Assembly: GCF_000719555.1 (NCBI RefSeq)
Contig: NZ_JOGX01000027.1
Location: forward strand, 35,195-99,194
DNA from: Streptomyces sp. NRRL F-5727
GTDB taxonomy: Bacteria > Actinomycetota > Actinomycetes > Streptomycetales > Streptomycetaceae
Length of the DNA stretch: 64,000 nucleotides
Reading direction: 5' to 3'
The translations under genes were made by a program, and so were the position numbers. The notes under the pieces are model-generated. The model did no database searches and was not told where the DNA came from. It saw only the letters and a list, made by a program, of their open reading frames with translations. Shown here one piece after another: positions 25,246 through 33,986 of the stretch (positions are counted from its first letter, which is position 1; the number at the start of each line of letters is the position of its first letter).

Positions 25246-25866
25246 ATGGCCATCATCGACGAACTGCGTACCCCCCTCTACTTCGCCGCCGGCACCGCCG
25301 ACCTCGCCGTCCGGCAGGCCCGCAAGGTGCCCGGACTCATCGAGCAGCTCGCCGCCGAGGCGCCCGGCCGGTTCGAGGCCGTCCGGAACACCGACCCCAA
25401 GGTCGTGCAGGAGAAGGTCCAGGAGAAGGTGCAGGCGACGGTGGCGGAGGTCGCCGAGGTCGTCGGCGGCCTCGACACCGACCTCAAGAAGCTCGGCGAG
25501 ACCGCCCAGGGCCTGGCCCTGCGGGGCGTCGGCGTGGCTGTCGAGTACGCCGTCAAGGCGCGCGAGAAGTACGAGGAGGTCGCCGCCCACGGCGAGGAGG
25601 CCGTCCGTGCCTGGCGCGGCGAGACCGACGAGCCGGCCACCGAGATCACGGTCGTGGTCGAGCCCGTTTCCGAGCCCGCGTCCGAGCCCGCGTCCGAGCG
25701 CGAGCCGGTGGCGGAGCCCGTCGCCGGGGTGCCCGCGCAGGAGGCCGCCGGGCCGGAGGCCGCGAAGGCCCCCGCCCGCAAGCCCGCCGCCCGCAAGGCC
25801 GCCGCGAAGAAGTCCGCCGCCAAGCCGGCGGACGAGGCCGCCGTCCCGGCCGGCGAGGCCGAATAG
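25246..25866 (+). CDS. HBHA-like coiled-coil protein with Lys/Ala-rich tail
   Basis: The 206-aa protein starts at ATG 25246 with AGGAGGA upstream. Residues 1-125 are helical coiled coil with paired QEKVQ repeats. Residues 130-180 are Glu/Pro/Val-rich. The end is an Ala-Lys-Pro-rich tail (APARKPAARKAAAKKSAAK) like the heparin-binding C-terminus of mycobacterial HBHA. There is no signal peptide. In Streptomyces such proteins are thought to sit at the membrane or affect lipid bodies; this is inferred. It follows the XRE regulator directly. Confidence 0.8.
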   Translation: MAIIDELRTPLYFAAGTADLAVRQARKVPGLIEQLAAEAPGRFEAVRNTDPKVVQEKVQEKVQATVAEVAEVVGGLDTDLKKLGETAQGLALRGVGVAVEYAVKAREKYEEVAAHGEEAVRAWRGETDEPATEITVVVEPVSEPASEPASEREPVAEPVAGVPAQEAAGPEAAKAPARKPAARKAAAKKSAAKPADEAAVPAGEAE

Positions 25867-25961
25867 CGGACCCGGGCACGATTCCTGGGGACCGGAGCGT
25901 TGAAACGGGTACCTTGACCGCGAGGCGTACGTACCCCATGACCCACTAGGCGGTGTTCAGC

Positions 25962-26309
25962 ATGCTGATGGACCGGTTCGACAACACCCTCAACCTGCTG
26001 ATGTTCCTGGTCTTCACCGGCTTCGCCGTCGCCTCGTTCGTGATCGCGGCGCTGGTCCGGGAGGACGCCTACCGGGCCGCGGACAAGCAGACCAAGAAGT
26101 TCTGGCTGATCCTGCTCGGGGTCAACCTCGCCCTGAACCTGTTCCTCCCCGGCTTCCTCTTCCTGCTGATCGCGGGCCTCATCGCCGCCATCGTCTTCAT
26201 GGTGGACGTGCGGCCCGCGCTCAAGCAGGTCATGGGCGGTGGCGGCGGCGGCCGGCGCGGCGGCTCCAGCAGCGACGGGCCGTACGGCCCGTACAACGGC
26301 GGCCGGTAG
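25962..26309 (+). CDS. DUF2516 small membrane protein
   Basis: The ATG at 25962 is used because AGGCGG sits 7-12 nt upstream; a GTG at 25953 would be too close to it. The roughly 115-aa protein has two or three transmembrane helices (about 12-35, 50-75, 65-85) and a glycine-rich C-terminal tail (GGGGGGRRGGSSS). The pattern fits DUF2516, a small actinobacterial membrane family of unknown function. Confidence 0.8.
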   Translation: MLMDRFDNTLNLLMFLVFTGFAVASFVIAALVREDAYRAADKQTKKFWLILLGVNLALNLFLPGFLFLLIAGLIAAIVFMVDVRPALKQVMGGGGGGRRGGSSSDGPYGPYNGGR

Positions 26310-26314
26310 AACCC

Positions 26315-26377
26315 ACGCAGGACACGCACGGCAAGCACGGCACGCAGGACACGCACGGCACGCAGGACACGCACGGC
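26315..26377. repeat. 18-nt tandem repeat, three copies
   Basis: ACGCAGGACACGCACGGC occurs at 26315-26332, 26342-26359 and 26360-26377 with a 9-nt partial unit between the first two. It is non-coding and lies between two convergent genes, just before the terminator hairpin. Confidence 0.8.
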
Positions 26378-26389
26378 ACGGATCGGGCG

Positions 26390-26416
26390 GGGCCCGGGGA
26401 GATCATCCCCGGGCCC
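26390..26416. terminator. Bidirectional hairpin terminator overlapping a stop codon
   Basis: GGGCCCGGGGA (26390-26400) pairs perfectly with 26406-26416 around a 5-nt loop. The stop codon of the minus-strand phosphatase gene (26403-26405) lies in the loop, so it serves the two convergent genes. Confidence 0.7.
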
Positions 26417-27734
26417 TGTCCCGTTCCAGGGCCAGCAGCGCCACGTCGTCCGTCAGCTCGCCGCCGTTCAGCGTCCGGGCCTCGGCCATCGCCGCCTCCA
26501 GGAGCGCCTCGCCGCGCAGGCCGCCGGCCAGCTGCCGGTTGATCATCTCGACCATGCCGTCCTGCCCGAGCCGCGCCGAGCCGGGGCCCGCCGTCCGGCC
26601 CTCGATCAGGCCGTCGGTGTAGAGGAGCAGGCTCCACGCCCCACCCAGCTCGACCTGCCGGCGCGGCCAGCGGGCGCGCGGCAGCAGGCCCAGGGCCGGG
26701 CCGCCGTCCTCGTACGGCAGGAGCCGCGCGGTGCCGCCCCGGTGGGCGACCAGCGGGGCCGGGTGCCCGGCCAGGCAGAGCCCGGCCCGGCGCCCGTCGG
26801 GCGCGATGTCGACCGTGCAGAGGGTCGCGAAGATCTCCTCGCTCTCCCGCTCGTGTTCCAGGACCTGCTGGAGGGTGGAGAGCAGCTCGTCCCCGCAGAG
26901 CCCGGCGAAGGTCAGCGCGCGCCAGGCGATCCGCAGCTCGACGCCGAGCGCGGCCTCGTCCGGGCCGTGGCCGCAGACGTCGCCGATCATGGCGTGGACG
27001 GTGCCGTCCGGGGTGCGGACGACGTCGTAGAAGTCGCCGCCGAGCAGCGCGCGGGACCGGCCGGGCCGGTAGCTGGCCGCGAAGCGCAGGTCGGAGCCCT
27101 CCAGGAGCGGGGTGGGCAGCAGGCCGCGCTCGAGCCTGGCGTTCTCCTGGGCGCGCAGCCGGGACTCGGCGAGCTTCACCTTGGCGGCGTCGTTGCGCTT
27201 GCGCTCGACCGCGTACCGGATGGCGCGGCTCAGCAGCCGGCCGTCCAGCTCCTCGCGGAAGAGGTGGTCCTGGGCCCCGACCCGTACCGCCTCGGCGGCC
27301 AGCTCCGCGTCGGCGGAGGGGGCCAGGGCGAGGACGGCGTGCCGGGGCGCGAGGCGCAGGATGTGCCGCAGCGGGGCGAGCGGGTCCCCGTCGCCGGAGC
27401 CCCGCGGCACGGGCAGCGAGAGGTCGACGAGCACGCAGTGCACGTCGTCGGTGAGCAGCCGCTCGGCCTCGGTGAGGTTGCGGGCGGTGCGGATGCGGAC
27501 CCGGGTGCCGCTCGCGCCGGCGGCGTCGAGCAGTTCGGGTACGGCGAGGGCACCCGCCGGGTCGTCCTCGACGACCAGGAGGGTGAGGTCGGTGCGGTCG
27601 CGGTCGGTTCCTGTGCCTGTGCCGGTTCCTGTGTCTGTCACAGCGGTGGCTTCCATGGCGGTGGCGTCCATGGCGGTGGTGTCGCCTTGCCCCGCAGCAG
27701 AGACGATTCTCTGGCGCGGTACGGATACGGGCAT
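26403..27734 (-). CDS. PP2C (SpoIIE-type) phosphatase with receiver domain
   Basis: The 443-aa protein has a receiver domain (about 50-170, acidic pocket VVEDDP and phospho-Asp in CVLVDLSLP), a coiled linker (about 175-205) and a PP2C/SpoIIE phosphatase domain (about 210-440). The metal motifs are GGDFYDVV, GDVCGHG, LLLYTDGLIEG and LTDDVALL. Such proteins are RsbU-like: they dephosphorylate anti-anti-sigma factors and so control alternative sigma factors. No anti-anti-sigma or anti-sigma gene is adjacent, so the partner must lie elsewhere. The N-terminus has a Thr/Gly repeat (about 33-43). Confidence 0.88.
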   Translation of the reverse strand: MPVSVPRQRIVSAAGQGDTTAMDATAMEATAVTDTGTGTGTGTDRDRTDLTLLVVEDDPAGALAVPELLDAAGASGTRVRIRTARNLTEAERLLTDDVHCVLVDLSLPVPRGSGDGDPLAPLRHILRLAPRHAVLALAPSADAELAAEAVRVGAQDHLFREELDGRLLSRAIRYAVERKRNDAAKVKLAESRLRAQENARLERGLLPTPLLEGSDLRFAASYRPGRSRALLGGDFYDVVRTPDGTVHAMIGDVCGHGPDEAALGVELRIAWRALTFAGLCGDELLSTLQQVLEHERESEEIFATLCTVDIAPDGRRAGLCLAGHPAPLVAHRGGTARLLPYEDGGPALGLLPRARWPRRQVELGGAWSLLLYTDGLIEGRTAGPGSARLGQDGMVEMINRQLAGGLRGEALLEAAMAEARTLNGGELTDDVALLALERDRARG

Positions 27735-27952
27735 CGGTCCGGGTTTCCTTCCCTCCCCCGAGGGTGCGCCGGGCGCCGGGTGGCGGCCCGCCCGTCCGGG
27801 ACCATAGCGGCAGTCCGGCGCGCAGCGGAATGGCGATCACTCCGTGAGCGGCCGGCTCTTCTTTGGCATATGCCGCGGAAGGGGAGGTAGTTGTGCCCGG
27901 AGCGGTCGCGGGCGGGTCCCGGACCCATGAGAAAGGTCACTCGGGCCGGATC

Positions 27953-28156
27953 TGTCAGGTCGCGCCGGGACGGGGGCTGCGGCTCCCTGTTGTCAGGTCG
28001 GGCCGGGACCGGGTCTGCGGCTCCCTGTTGTCAGGTCGGGCCGGGACCGGGTCTGCGGCTCCCTGTTGTCAGGTCGGGCCGGGACGGGGTCCGCGGCCGC
28101 CTGCCGTCAGGTCGGGCCGGGACCGGGTCGGCGGCCCCCTCCGTCAGGTCGGGCGG
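27953..28156. repeat. 38-nt tandem repeat array reaching into a coding end
   Basis: Full units of 38 nt (GCGGCTCCCTGTTGTCAGGT plus 18 more bases) lie at 27979, 28017, 28055 and 28093, with partial units before (from 27953) and after (to 28156). The first two full copies are identical. The last partial copy covers the stop codon and last codons of the NlpC/P60 gene at 28144, so the GTCAGGTCGGGC core of each unit is a copy of that coding end. Confidence 0.9.
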
Positions 28157-29202
28157 ACGATGCCGAGGATCTCCATCGAGCCGGCACCCGCGACGGTGAC
28201 GTTCCGGCCGGGGCGGGGCGCGTGGACCATCTTCCCGTCGCCGATGTACATGCCGATGTGGCTGGCGTCCTGGTAGTAGACGATCAGGTCGCCGGGACGC
28301 ATGTCCTCCGGCTGGACGCGCGGGAGCAGCCGCCACTGCTCCTGCGAGGTGCGCGGGATCCGCTTGCCGGCCGCGGCCCAGGCGGACTGGGTCAGGCCGG
28401 AGCAGTCGAAGGAGTCCGGGCCCTCGGCGCCCCACACGTACGGCTTGCCGACCTGCGCGAGGGCGGACTCGATGGCCCTGCGGCCCTCGGGGGTGGCCTG
28501 GGAGCTGAGCTCGGCGAGGATGCCGGAGTCGAGCCACTTCGTCTGGGACTGCTGCCGGGCCAGCTCCTCCAGCCGGCGGAGCCGCTCGCGCTCCTCGGCG
28601 GCGAGCTCGCTCTCCAGCTTCTTCGCGGCGGCGATCTTGTCGTTGATCTCCTTCTTCGCCTCGGCCTGCCGGAGCCGGTCGGCCTCCAGCTGGGTCCAGT
28701 TGTCGCCGGCCTCGGTGGCGTAGGTGTTCAGTTCGGCCTGGGCGCGGGAGAGTTCGGCGATGAGGTCGGTGGTGGCCTTGGCGCCCTCGCGGAGCCGGCC
28801 GGCGGTGTCGAGGAACAGCTGCGGGTCGCCGGTGAGGACGAGCTGGGCGCTGTCGGGGATGCCGCCGTTGCGGTACTGGGCGCGGGCGGTGGCGCCGGCC
28901 TGGGCCTTGAGGGTGTCGATCCGCTTCCGGCCGCTCTCGATCATGCGGGCGAGCCGGACGATCTCGGCGGACTGCTTCTCGGTGCGCTCCTCGGCGAGGT
29001 TGTACGCGTCCGTGGCGGCGGCCGCCTGCCGGTAGAGCCCGTCGATCTCCGTACGGACCTGTTCGAGGGTCTTCTTCGGCGGGGGCGGCGGCAGCGGGGC
29101 GGCGGCGGCCTGGAGGGTCAGCGCGGGCGTGACCAGCAGGGCCAGGGCGCAGGCCACGGTGACCGCGGCGGCGGCGTACGGACGTCGGCGTCCTCGGTTC
29201 AC
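28144..29202 (-). CDS. Secreted NlpC/P60 peptidoglycan endopeptidase (RipA-like)
   Basis: The 352-aa protein has a signal peptide (1-35), a long coiled-coil region (about 44-215) and a C-terminal NlpC/P60 domain (about 238-352). Catalytic residues are Cys267 (DSFDCSGL), His315 (DASHIGMYIG) and probably His327 (MVHAPRPG). The enzyme cleaves peptide stems in the cell wall during growth or sporulation, and the coiled coil typically regulates or tethers it. The start is ATG 29202. Its 3' end is part of a 38-nt repeat array. Confidence 0.92.
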   Translation of the reverse strand: MNRGRRRPYAAAAVTVACALALLVTPALTLQAAAAPLPPPPPKKTLEQVRTEIDGLYRQAAAATDAYNLAEERTEKQSAEIVRLARMIESGRKRIDTLKAQAGATARAQYRNGGIPDSAQLVLTGDPQLFLDTAGRLREGAKATTDLIAELSRAQAELNTYATEAGDNWTQLEADRLRQAEAKKEINDKIAAAKKLESELAAEERERLRRLEELARQQSQTKWLDSGILAELSSQATPEGRRAIESALAQVGKPYVWGAEGPDSFDCSGLTQSAWAAAGKRIPRTSQEQWRLLPRVQPEDMRPGDLIVYYQDASHIGMYIGDGKMVHAPRPGRNVTVAGAGSMEILGIVRPT

Positions 29203-29417
29203 TGGTTCCCCCTACGTGACCTCGGTACCCCCTCGGCCACTTTCTGATTTACCGTCAGTAACTTGTGGTGGTCCTGGCGATAGTGCCACGCGGAAACGGA
29301 AAACGACAGGTCCCCCGCCAGAGTGACGGCCGATGGGCGGGTGACGTTCCCGCGGCAGGGGGATACGGGCGTGTCGCGGGGCGCTGGAGGCCCCGGGACG
29401 CCGGCCGGTCACCCGCC

Positions 29418-29538
29418 GGCCCCACCGTCTTTCACGCCGGCCCCACCGTCTTTCACGCCGTCCACGCCGTCCACGCCGTCCACGCCGTCCACGCCGTCCA
29501 CGCCGTCCACGCCGTCCACGCCGTCCACGCCGTCCACG
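29418..29538. repeat. Compound minisatellite: 21-nt x2 and 9-nt x about 9
   Basis: Two copies of a 21-nt unit (GGCCCCACCGTCTTTCACGCC) at 29418 and 29439 run straight into about nine copies of TCCACGCCG from 29452 to 29538. The array lies 14 nt downstream of the methyltransferase stop, in the 349-bp gap before the NlpC/P60 gene. The rest of that gap holds the NlpC/P60 promoter and nothing else recognisable. Confidence 0.9.
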
Positions 29539-29551
29539 TCACTCGCGTCTC

Positions 29552-30349
29552 TCACGTCTCCCGCGGCGCGAGCGCGTCCCAGCGGACCGTCACCTCGCCC
29601 TGCCGCCACCGCCCGGGACCGTCCACCACCGGCCAGTCGCCCGTCAGGTCGCGGACTGAGCGGATCCAGCGCTGCCGGGCGCCCAGCGAGGCGTACGGCG
29701 CGGCCGCCGCCCAGGCCCGGTCGAAGTCCCGCAGGAAGGCGTGGACCGGCTCGCCCGGCACGTTGCGGTGGATCAGCGCCTTCGGCAGCCGCTCGGCCAG
29801 GTCCGAGGGCCGCTCCAGGGAGCCCAGCCGGGTCGCGAAGGTGACCGTGCGCGGCCCGCCCCGGTCCAGCGCCACCCACACGTGCCGGCGCCCGATCTCG
29901 TCGCAGGTCCCCTCGACGAGCAGCCCGCCGGGCGCGAGCCGCCCGCGCAGCCGCTCCCAGACCGCCGCGACCTGCTCCTCGTCGTACTGGCGGAGCACGT
30001 TCGCGGCCCGGATCAGCGCGGGCGCGCCGGGCACCGGCACCTCGAAGCCGCCGTGGACGAAGGACAGGCCCCCGCCCTCGTACGGCTTCGCGGCCTCGAC
30101 CCGCGCCGGCTCGATCTCGATCCCGTACAGCAGGGTGCGGGGGTCGGCGGTGCGCAGCCGGGCCAGCAGCTCGACGGCGGTCCAGGGGGCGGCCCCGTAC
30201 CCGAGGTCGACGGCCACGGGCGGCTCGGGGGAGCGGCGCAGGGCGGGGCCGTGGACGGCGGCGATCCAGCGGTCCATGCGGCGCAGCCGGTTCGGGTTGG
30301 TGGTCCCGCGGGTCGGGGTGCCGACGGGGCGGGTGGTGCGCGGGGCCAT
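29552..30349 (-). CDS. Class I SAM-dependent methyltransferase-like protein
   Basis: The 265-aa protein starts at ATG 30349. The Rossmann-type motif is VAVDLGYGAAPWTAVELL (about 47-65), followed by an acidic GIEIEPARVEAA motif II. Motif LAPGGLLVEGTCDEIGRRHVW lies further on. The glycine-rich loop is GYGAAP, a variant of GxGxG. The substrate is unknown. It is divergent from mshA and conserved next to it in Streptomyces. Confidence 0.8.
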   Translation of the reverse strand: MAPRTTRPVGTPTRGTTNPNRLRRMDRWIAAVHGPALRRSPEPPVAVDLGYGAAPWTAVELLARLRTADPRTLLYGIEIEPARVEAAKPYEGGGLSFVHGGFEVPVPGAPALIRAANVLRQYDEEQVAAVWERLRGRLAPGGLLVEGTCDEIGRRHVWVALDRGGPRTVTFATRLGSLERPSDLAERLPKALIHRNVPGEPVHAFLRDFDRAWAAAAPYASLGARQRWIRSVRDLTGDWPVVDGPGRWRQGEVTVRWDALAPRET

Positions 30350-30664
30350 GCGACGAGGGTACGTGGCGCACGCGCGCGTACGGCGGCCGCCGGCGCCGTG
30401 CGCGTACGGCGCCGGCCGCGTGGGCACGCGCGCGTACGGCCGCCGGCGCCGAGCTCCGGGGAGTCGGGCCCCACTGCGTGGTCCGGGCAATGAATTGGCA
30501 AAGTGCGCCGGTGGCGGAAATGAAAGAGTCCGCTCCGGTGTTGTGACCGGCCGGAGGACGTGTGCGCCCTCCCTCAGGCATGTCCGGTGGACCCGGCCGT
30601 GCCGGTGCGGCCGCCCCGGCCGAAAACAGCCCCGCCAGGCACCTCTCGCGGAAGGACCGCCGAC
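30350..30664. other. 315-bp divergent intergenic region with alternating CG repeats
   Basis: This region lies between the methyltransferase and mshA. It contains two near-identical segments of 30 and 27 nt (30368-30397 and 30424-30450), each starting GCACGCGCGCGTACGG, with an inverted GGCGCCGTGCGCGTACGG segment between. Alternating purine-pyrimidine runs could adopt Z-DNA. Promoters for both genes must be here. No ORF with a ribosome site is seen. Confidence 0.6.
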
Positions 30665-32035
30665 GTGAGCCAGTACGTGTCCCGGTTCGCCGGCACCCGG
30701 CACCGGCACCCGGCAGCCCCCTCCCGGCTCCGGCTTCCCGGCCGTCACCGCACCCCCCGCCGGGTGGCCATGCTCTCCGTGCACACCTCACCGCTCCACC
30801 AGCCGGGCACCGGCGACGCGGGCGGCATGAACGTGTACATCGTCGAGCTCGCCAAGCGGCTCGCGGCCATCGACATCGAGGTGGAGATCTTCACCCGGGC
30901 CACCACCGGCGGCCTCGCGCCCGTCGTCGAGCTGGCCCCCGGGGTCCTGGTGCGGCACGTCGACGCCGGCCCGTACGAGGGGCTGGCCAAGGAGGAGCTG
31001 CCGGCCCAGCTCTGCGCCTTCACGCACGGCGTGATGCAGGCGTGGGCGGGCCACCGCCCCGGCCACTACGACCTCGTCCACTCGCACTACTGGCTCTCCG
31101 GCCACGTCGGCTGGCTCGCCGCCGAGCGGTGGGGCGTCCCGCTCGTGCACGCCATGCACACCATGGCCAAGGTCAAGAACGCCTCGCTCGCCGAGGGCGA
31201 CACCCCCGAGCCCGCCGCCCGGGTCATCGGCGAGACGCAGATCGTCGCCGCCGCGGACCGGCTGATCGCCAACACCACCGAGGAGGCCGACGAGCTGGCC
31301 CGCTTCTACGAGGCGGACCCCGGCAAGATCGCGGTCGTCCACCCCGGGGTCAACCTCGACCGCTTCCGGCCCGCCGACGGCCGGGCCGCCGCGCGCGCCC
31401 GCCTCGGCCTGCCCCGGGACGCCTTCGTCCCCGTCTTCGCCGGCCGCATCCAGCCCCTCAAGGCACCCGACATCCTGCTGCGCGCCGCCGCCCTGATGGT
31501 CGACCGCGACCCCTCGCTGCGCTCCCGGATGGTGGTGCCGGTGGTCGGCGGCCCCAGCGGCAGCGGCCTCGCCAAGCCGGAGCAGCTGCAGAAGCTCGCC
31601 GCCAAGCTGGGCATCGCCGATCTGGTGCGCTTCCACCCGCCGGTGGGCCAGGAGCGGCTCGCGGACTGGTTCCGGGCCGCGTCGGTCCTCGTCATGCCCT
31701 CGTACAGCGAGTCCTTCGGGCTGGTCGCGATCGAGGCGCAGGCGACCGGCACGCCGGTCGTCGCCGCCGCGGTGGGCGGTCTGCCGGTGGCCGTACGGGA
31801 CGAGCGGACCGGTTTCCTGGTGCAGGGCCACGACCCCGTCGACTACGCGCGCGTGCTGGATCGTTTCGCCGCCGAGCCGGAGCTCACCGCGCGGATGGGC
31901 GACGCGGCCGCCCGGCACGCCGAGTCCTTCGGCTGGGACACGGCCGCCTCGGGCACCGCCGACGTGTACACGGCCGCCATGCACGACCACCGGCAGCGCG
32001 CGCACCACCGTCGCGTACGCTCCCACCATGGCTGA
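30665..32035 (+). CDS. mshA: D-inositol-3-phosphate glycosyltransferase (mycothiol synthesis)
   Basis: The 456-aa GT-B enzyme starts at GTG 30665 with GGAAGGA 8 nt upstream; the longer frame from 30560 has no ribosome site. MshA motifs are visible: [19 protein letters not shown] near the N-terminus (UDP-GlcNAc/inositol-phosphate site), HSHYWLSG, and [24 protein letters not shown] in the C-terminal domain with the nucleotide-binding Glu residues. It joins GlcNAc to 1D-myo-inositol 3-phosphate, the first step of mycothiol. It overlaps ybjN-like by 8 nt. Confidence 0.95.
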   Translation: MSQYVSRFAGTRHRHPAAPSRLRLPGRHRTPRRVAMLSVHTSPLHQPGTGDAGGMNVYIVELAKRLAAIDIEVEIFTRATTGGLAPVVELAPGVLVRHVDAGPYEGLAKEELPAQLCAFTHGVMQAWAGHRPGHYDLVHSHYWLSGHVGWLAAERWGVPLVHAMHTMAKVKNASLAEGDTPEPAARVIGETQIVAAADRLIANTTEEADELARFYEADPGKIAVVHPGVNLDRFRPADGRAAARARLGLPRDAFVPVFAGRIQPLKAPDILLRAAALMVDRDPSLRSRMVVPVVGGPSGSGLAKPEQLQKLAAKLGIADLVRFHPPVGQERLADWFRAASVLVMPSYSESFGLVAIEAQATGTPVVAAAVGGLPVAVRDERTGFLVQGHDPVDYARVLDRFAAEPELTARMGDAAARHAESFGWDTAASGTADVYTAAMHDHRQRAHHRRVRSHHG

Positions 32036-32558
32036 CGTTCAGGACGCTCAGGACGCGCGGGACACCCGGCGGATCGTCGAGGACACGCTCACCGACGCGG
32101 AGCTGGAGTGGGAGAGCCCCGACCCCGGCTCGTACGTGGTCAAGCTCCCCGGCACCCGCAAGCTGTCCACCACGCTGTCGCTGCGGATCGGCCGGCACTC
32201 CCTCTCGCTCAACGCCTTCGTCGTCCGCCACCCCGACGAGAACGAGGCCGGCGTCCACCGCTGGCTCCTCGAACGGAACCTCAAGCTGTACGGGGTGGGG
32301 TACGCGATCGACCAGCTCGGCGACATCTACCTGGCCGGCAAGCTGCCGCTGGCCGCCGTCACGCCGGAGGAGCTGGACCGGCTGCTCGGCTCGGTCCTGG
32401 AGGCGGCGGACGGCGACTTCAACACGCTGCTCGAACTCGGCTTCGCGTCGGCCATCCGGCGGGAGTACGCCTGGCGGGTCTCCCGCGGGGAGTCGACGCG
32501 GAACCTGGACGCGTTCAGGAGCCTGACGCGGGCTCCGGCTTCGCCGGAACAAGGCTGA
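32028..32558 (+). CDS. YbjN-domain protein
   Basis: The 176-aa cytoplasmic protein starts at ATG 32028, overlapping the mshA stop by 8 nt, so the two are co-translated. It has the YbjN two-layer pattern ([55 protein letters not shown]). YbjN-fold proteins resemble type III secretion chaperones and often act on protein or stress regulation. Its 3' end overlaps the convergent MFS gene by 44 nt. Confidence 0.85.
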   Translation: MADVQDAQDARDTRRIVEDTLTDAELEWESPDPGSYVVKLPGTRKLSTTLSLRIGRHSLSLNAFVVRHPDENEAGVHRWLLERNLKLYGVGYAIDQLGDIYLAGKLPLAAVTPEELDRLLGSVLEAADGDFNTLLELGFASAIRREYAWRVSRGESTRNLDAFRSLTRAPASPEQG

Positions 32559-33861
32559 CGACCGGAGCCTCGGCGGCGGGCCGCTCCTGGGCCACGGTCT
32601 TCTCGCCCACGGACTCCTCGACCACGCTCGTCTCGGCCGCGGGCTCCTCCTCGCACAGCGCCTTGCGCAGCCGCAGGGTGTAGCCGACGGCGGCGAGGAC
32701 GCCGATCGCGAAGGTGCCGGCCCACAGCACGTCCGAGCCCGGCCCGTCGACGACCGCGCCGGCCACCACCGGCGCGACGAAGCCGGCGACCGCCCACGAC
32801 ATGCCCATCACGCCCTGGTAGCGGCCACGGGCGTGCTCCGGGGCGAGCCGGGCGGTGGCGGCGGCGTTCGTCGGCACGTGGACCATCTCGCCGACCGTCC
32901 ACACCACGACGGTCGCGGCGAAGGCGACGGCCGACCCGGCCAGCGCGGTGGCGCCGGTGCCGACCGCGAACAGCAGGGCGGACACGGTCAGCAGGACCAC
33001 CGGCGAACGCCGGTCGGTCACCTTGTTCACCAGCAGCTGGAAGCCGACGATCACGATGCCGTTGACGGCGATCACCATGCCGTACGAGGACGGCGAGAGG
33101 CCCTGCTCGGCCATGGTCAGCGGCAGACCGATCCAGGGCGCGGTGAAGACCACGCAGACCAGCAGGTTGAGGAGGACGAGGGTCCGGAAGGGCGCGTCGC
33201 GCAGCACGTCCAGCATGGACACCCGCTCGTCGTCCTTCTCCTCCCCGTCCCGCGCCTTCGCCCGCTCGGGGCGGGTCTCCGGCAGCCGCAGGAAGACGAT
33301 CACCGCACACAGGGTGGTGGCGACGGCGTCGACGACGAAGAGGGTGCGGTAGCCGAGGACGGCGGCGGCGCCGCCCGCGATGGAGGCGACGGCGAAGCCC
33401 AGGTTGAGCGCCCAGTAGTTGAGGGCGTAGGCGCGGCGCACGTCGTCGGCGGGGACCATGTCGGCGATCGTCGCGTTGATGGAGGGCCGGACCGCCTGCA
33501 TGGCGACGCCCATCAGCAGGACGACGAGGGCCACGGCCCAGGCGCTGGTGACGAAGGCGAGCGCGGCGGCGCAGGCGGCGGCCGCCAGGTGCATGGTGAC
33601 CATCGTGGGACGGCGGCCCCAGTGGTCGGTGAGGGCACCGCCGAGCGGGGAGCCGGCGACGCCGCCGAGGCCGTGGAGGGCGACGACCAGACCGGCGAAC
33701 CAGGCGGAGTGCCCGAGCTCGGTCGTCAGATAGAGGGAGAGGAACGTCAGGACGAAGGCCCCGGTCCGGTTCACCAGGGTCGAGAGCCACAGCCACCAGA
33801 AGCCCTGCGGCAGACCGGAGACGGTCGCGACCGCCGATCGTCTGAGCGAGTCGATGGACAT
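32515..33861 (-). CDS. MFS transporter (DHA1-like, 12 helices)
   Basis: The 448-aa membrane protein starts at ATG 33861 (MSIDSLRRSAVA). It has 12 hydrophobic segments and the A-motif GGALTDHWGRRPTMV after helix 2. A long cytoplasmic loop (about 195-215, Lys/Glu-rich) sits in the middle, and the tail is Glu/Val/Pro-rich (about 410-448). It is probably a drug or metabolite exporter. The C-terminal 14 codons overlap the end of the convergent YbjN-like gene. Confidence 0.88.
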   Translation of the reverse strand: MSIDSLRRSAVATVSGLPQGFWWLWLSTLVNRTGAFVLTFLSLYLTTELGHSAWFAGLVVALHGLGGVAGSPLGGALTDHWGRRPTMVTMHLAAAACAAALAFVTSAWAVALVVLLMGVAMQAVRPSINATIADMVPADDVRRAYALNYWALNLGFAVASIAGGAAAVLGYRTLFVVDAVATTLCAVIVFLRLPETRPERAKARDGEEKDDERVSMLDVLRDAPFRTLVLLNLLVCVVFTAPWIGLPLTMAEQGLSPSSYGMVIAVNGIVIVGFQLLVNKVTDRRSPVVLLTVSALLFAVGTGATALAGSAVAFAATVVVWTVGEMVHVPTNAAATARLAPEHARGRYQGVMGMSWAVAGFVAPVVAGAVVDGPGSDVLWAGTFAIGVLAAVGYTLRLRKALCEEEPAAETSVVEESVGEKTVAQERPAAEAPVVSLVPAKPEPASGS

Positions 33862-33940
33862 GTGTGGGCGCCCCCTGCGTGCTGTAAGTCCCTCCAACGG
33901 CTCTCGAAACTTACGCATCTCGGCAGGCGGACGCCAGCGA

Positions 33941-33959
33941 ATTGACGACGCGCGTCAAT
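33941..33959. promoter_or_regulatory. Inverted repeat between MFS gene and gpmA
   Basis: ATTGACG-ACGCG-CGTCAAT has perfect 7-bp arms and a 5-bp spacer and offers a TTGACG -35-like hexamer to both strands. It lies 80 bp from the MFS start and 28 bp from the gpmA start. It could be an operator or a bidirectional promoter core. Confidence 0.5.
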
Positions 33960-33986
33960 CGTCAGCGGTCCATTAGGCTCGTACGC

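Noticed and set aside
29452..29538. CRISPR-like array
   Set aside because: The 9-nt units are contiguous without spacers, and no cas genes are present.
29409..30791. Open frame whose tail encodes GVDGVD repeats
   Set aside because: The repeats come from the 9-nt minisatellite read out of frame with the real methyltransferase; no start signal.
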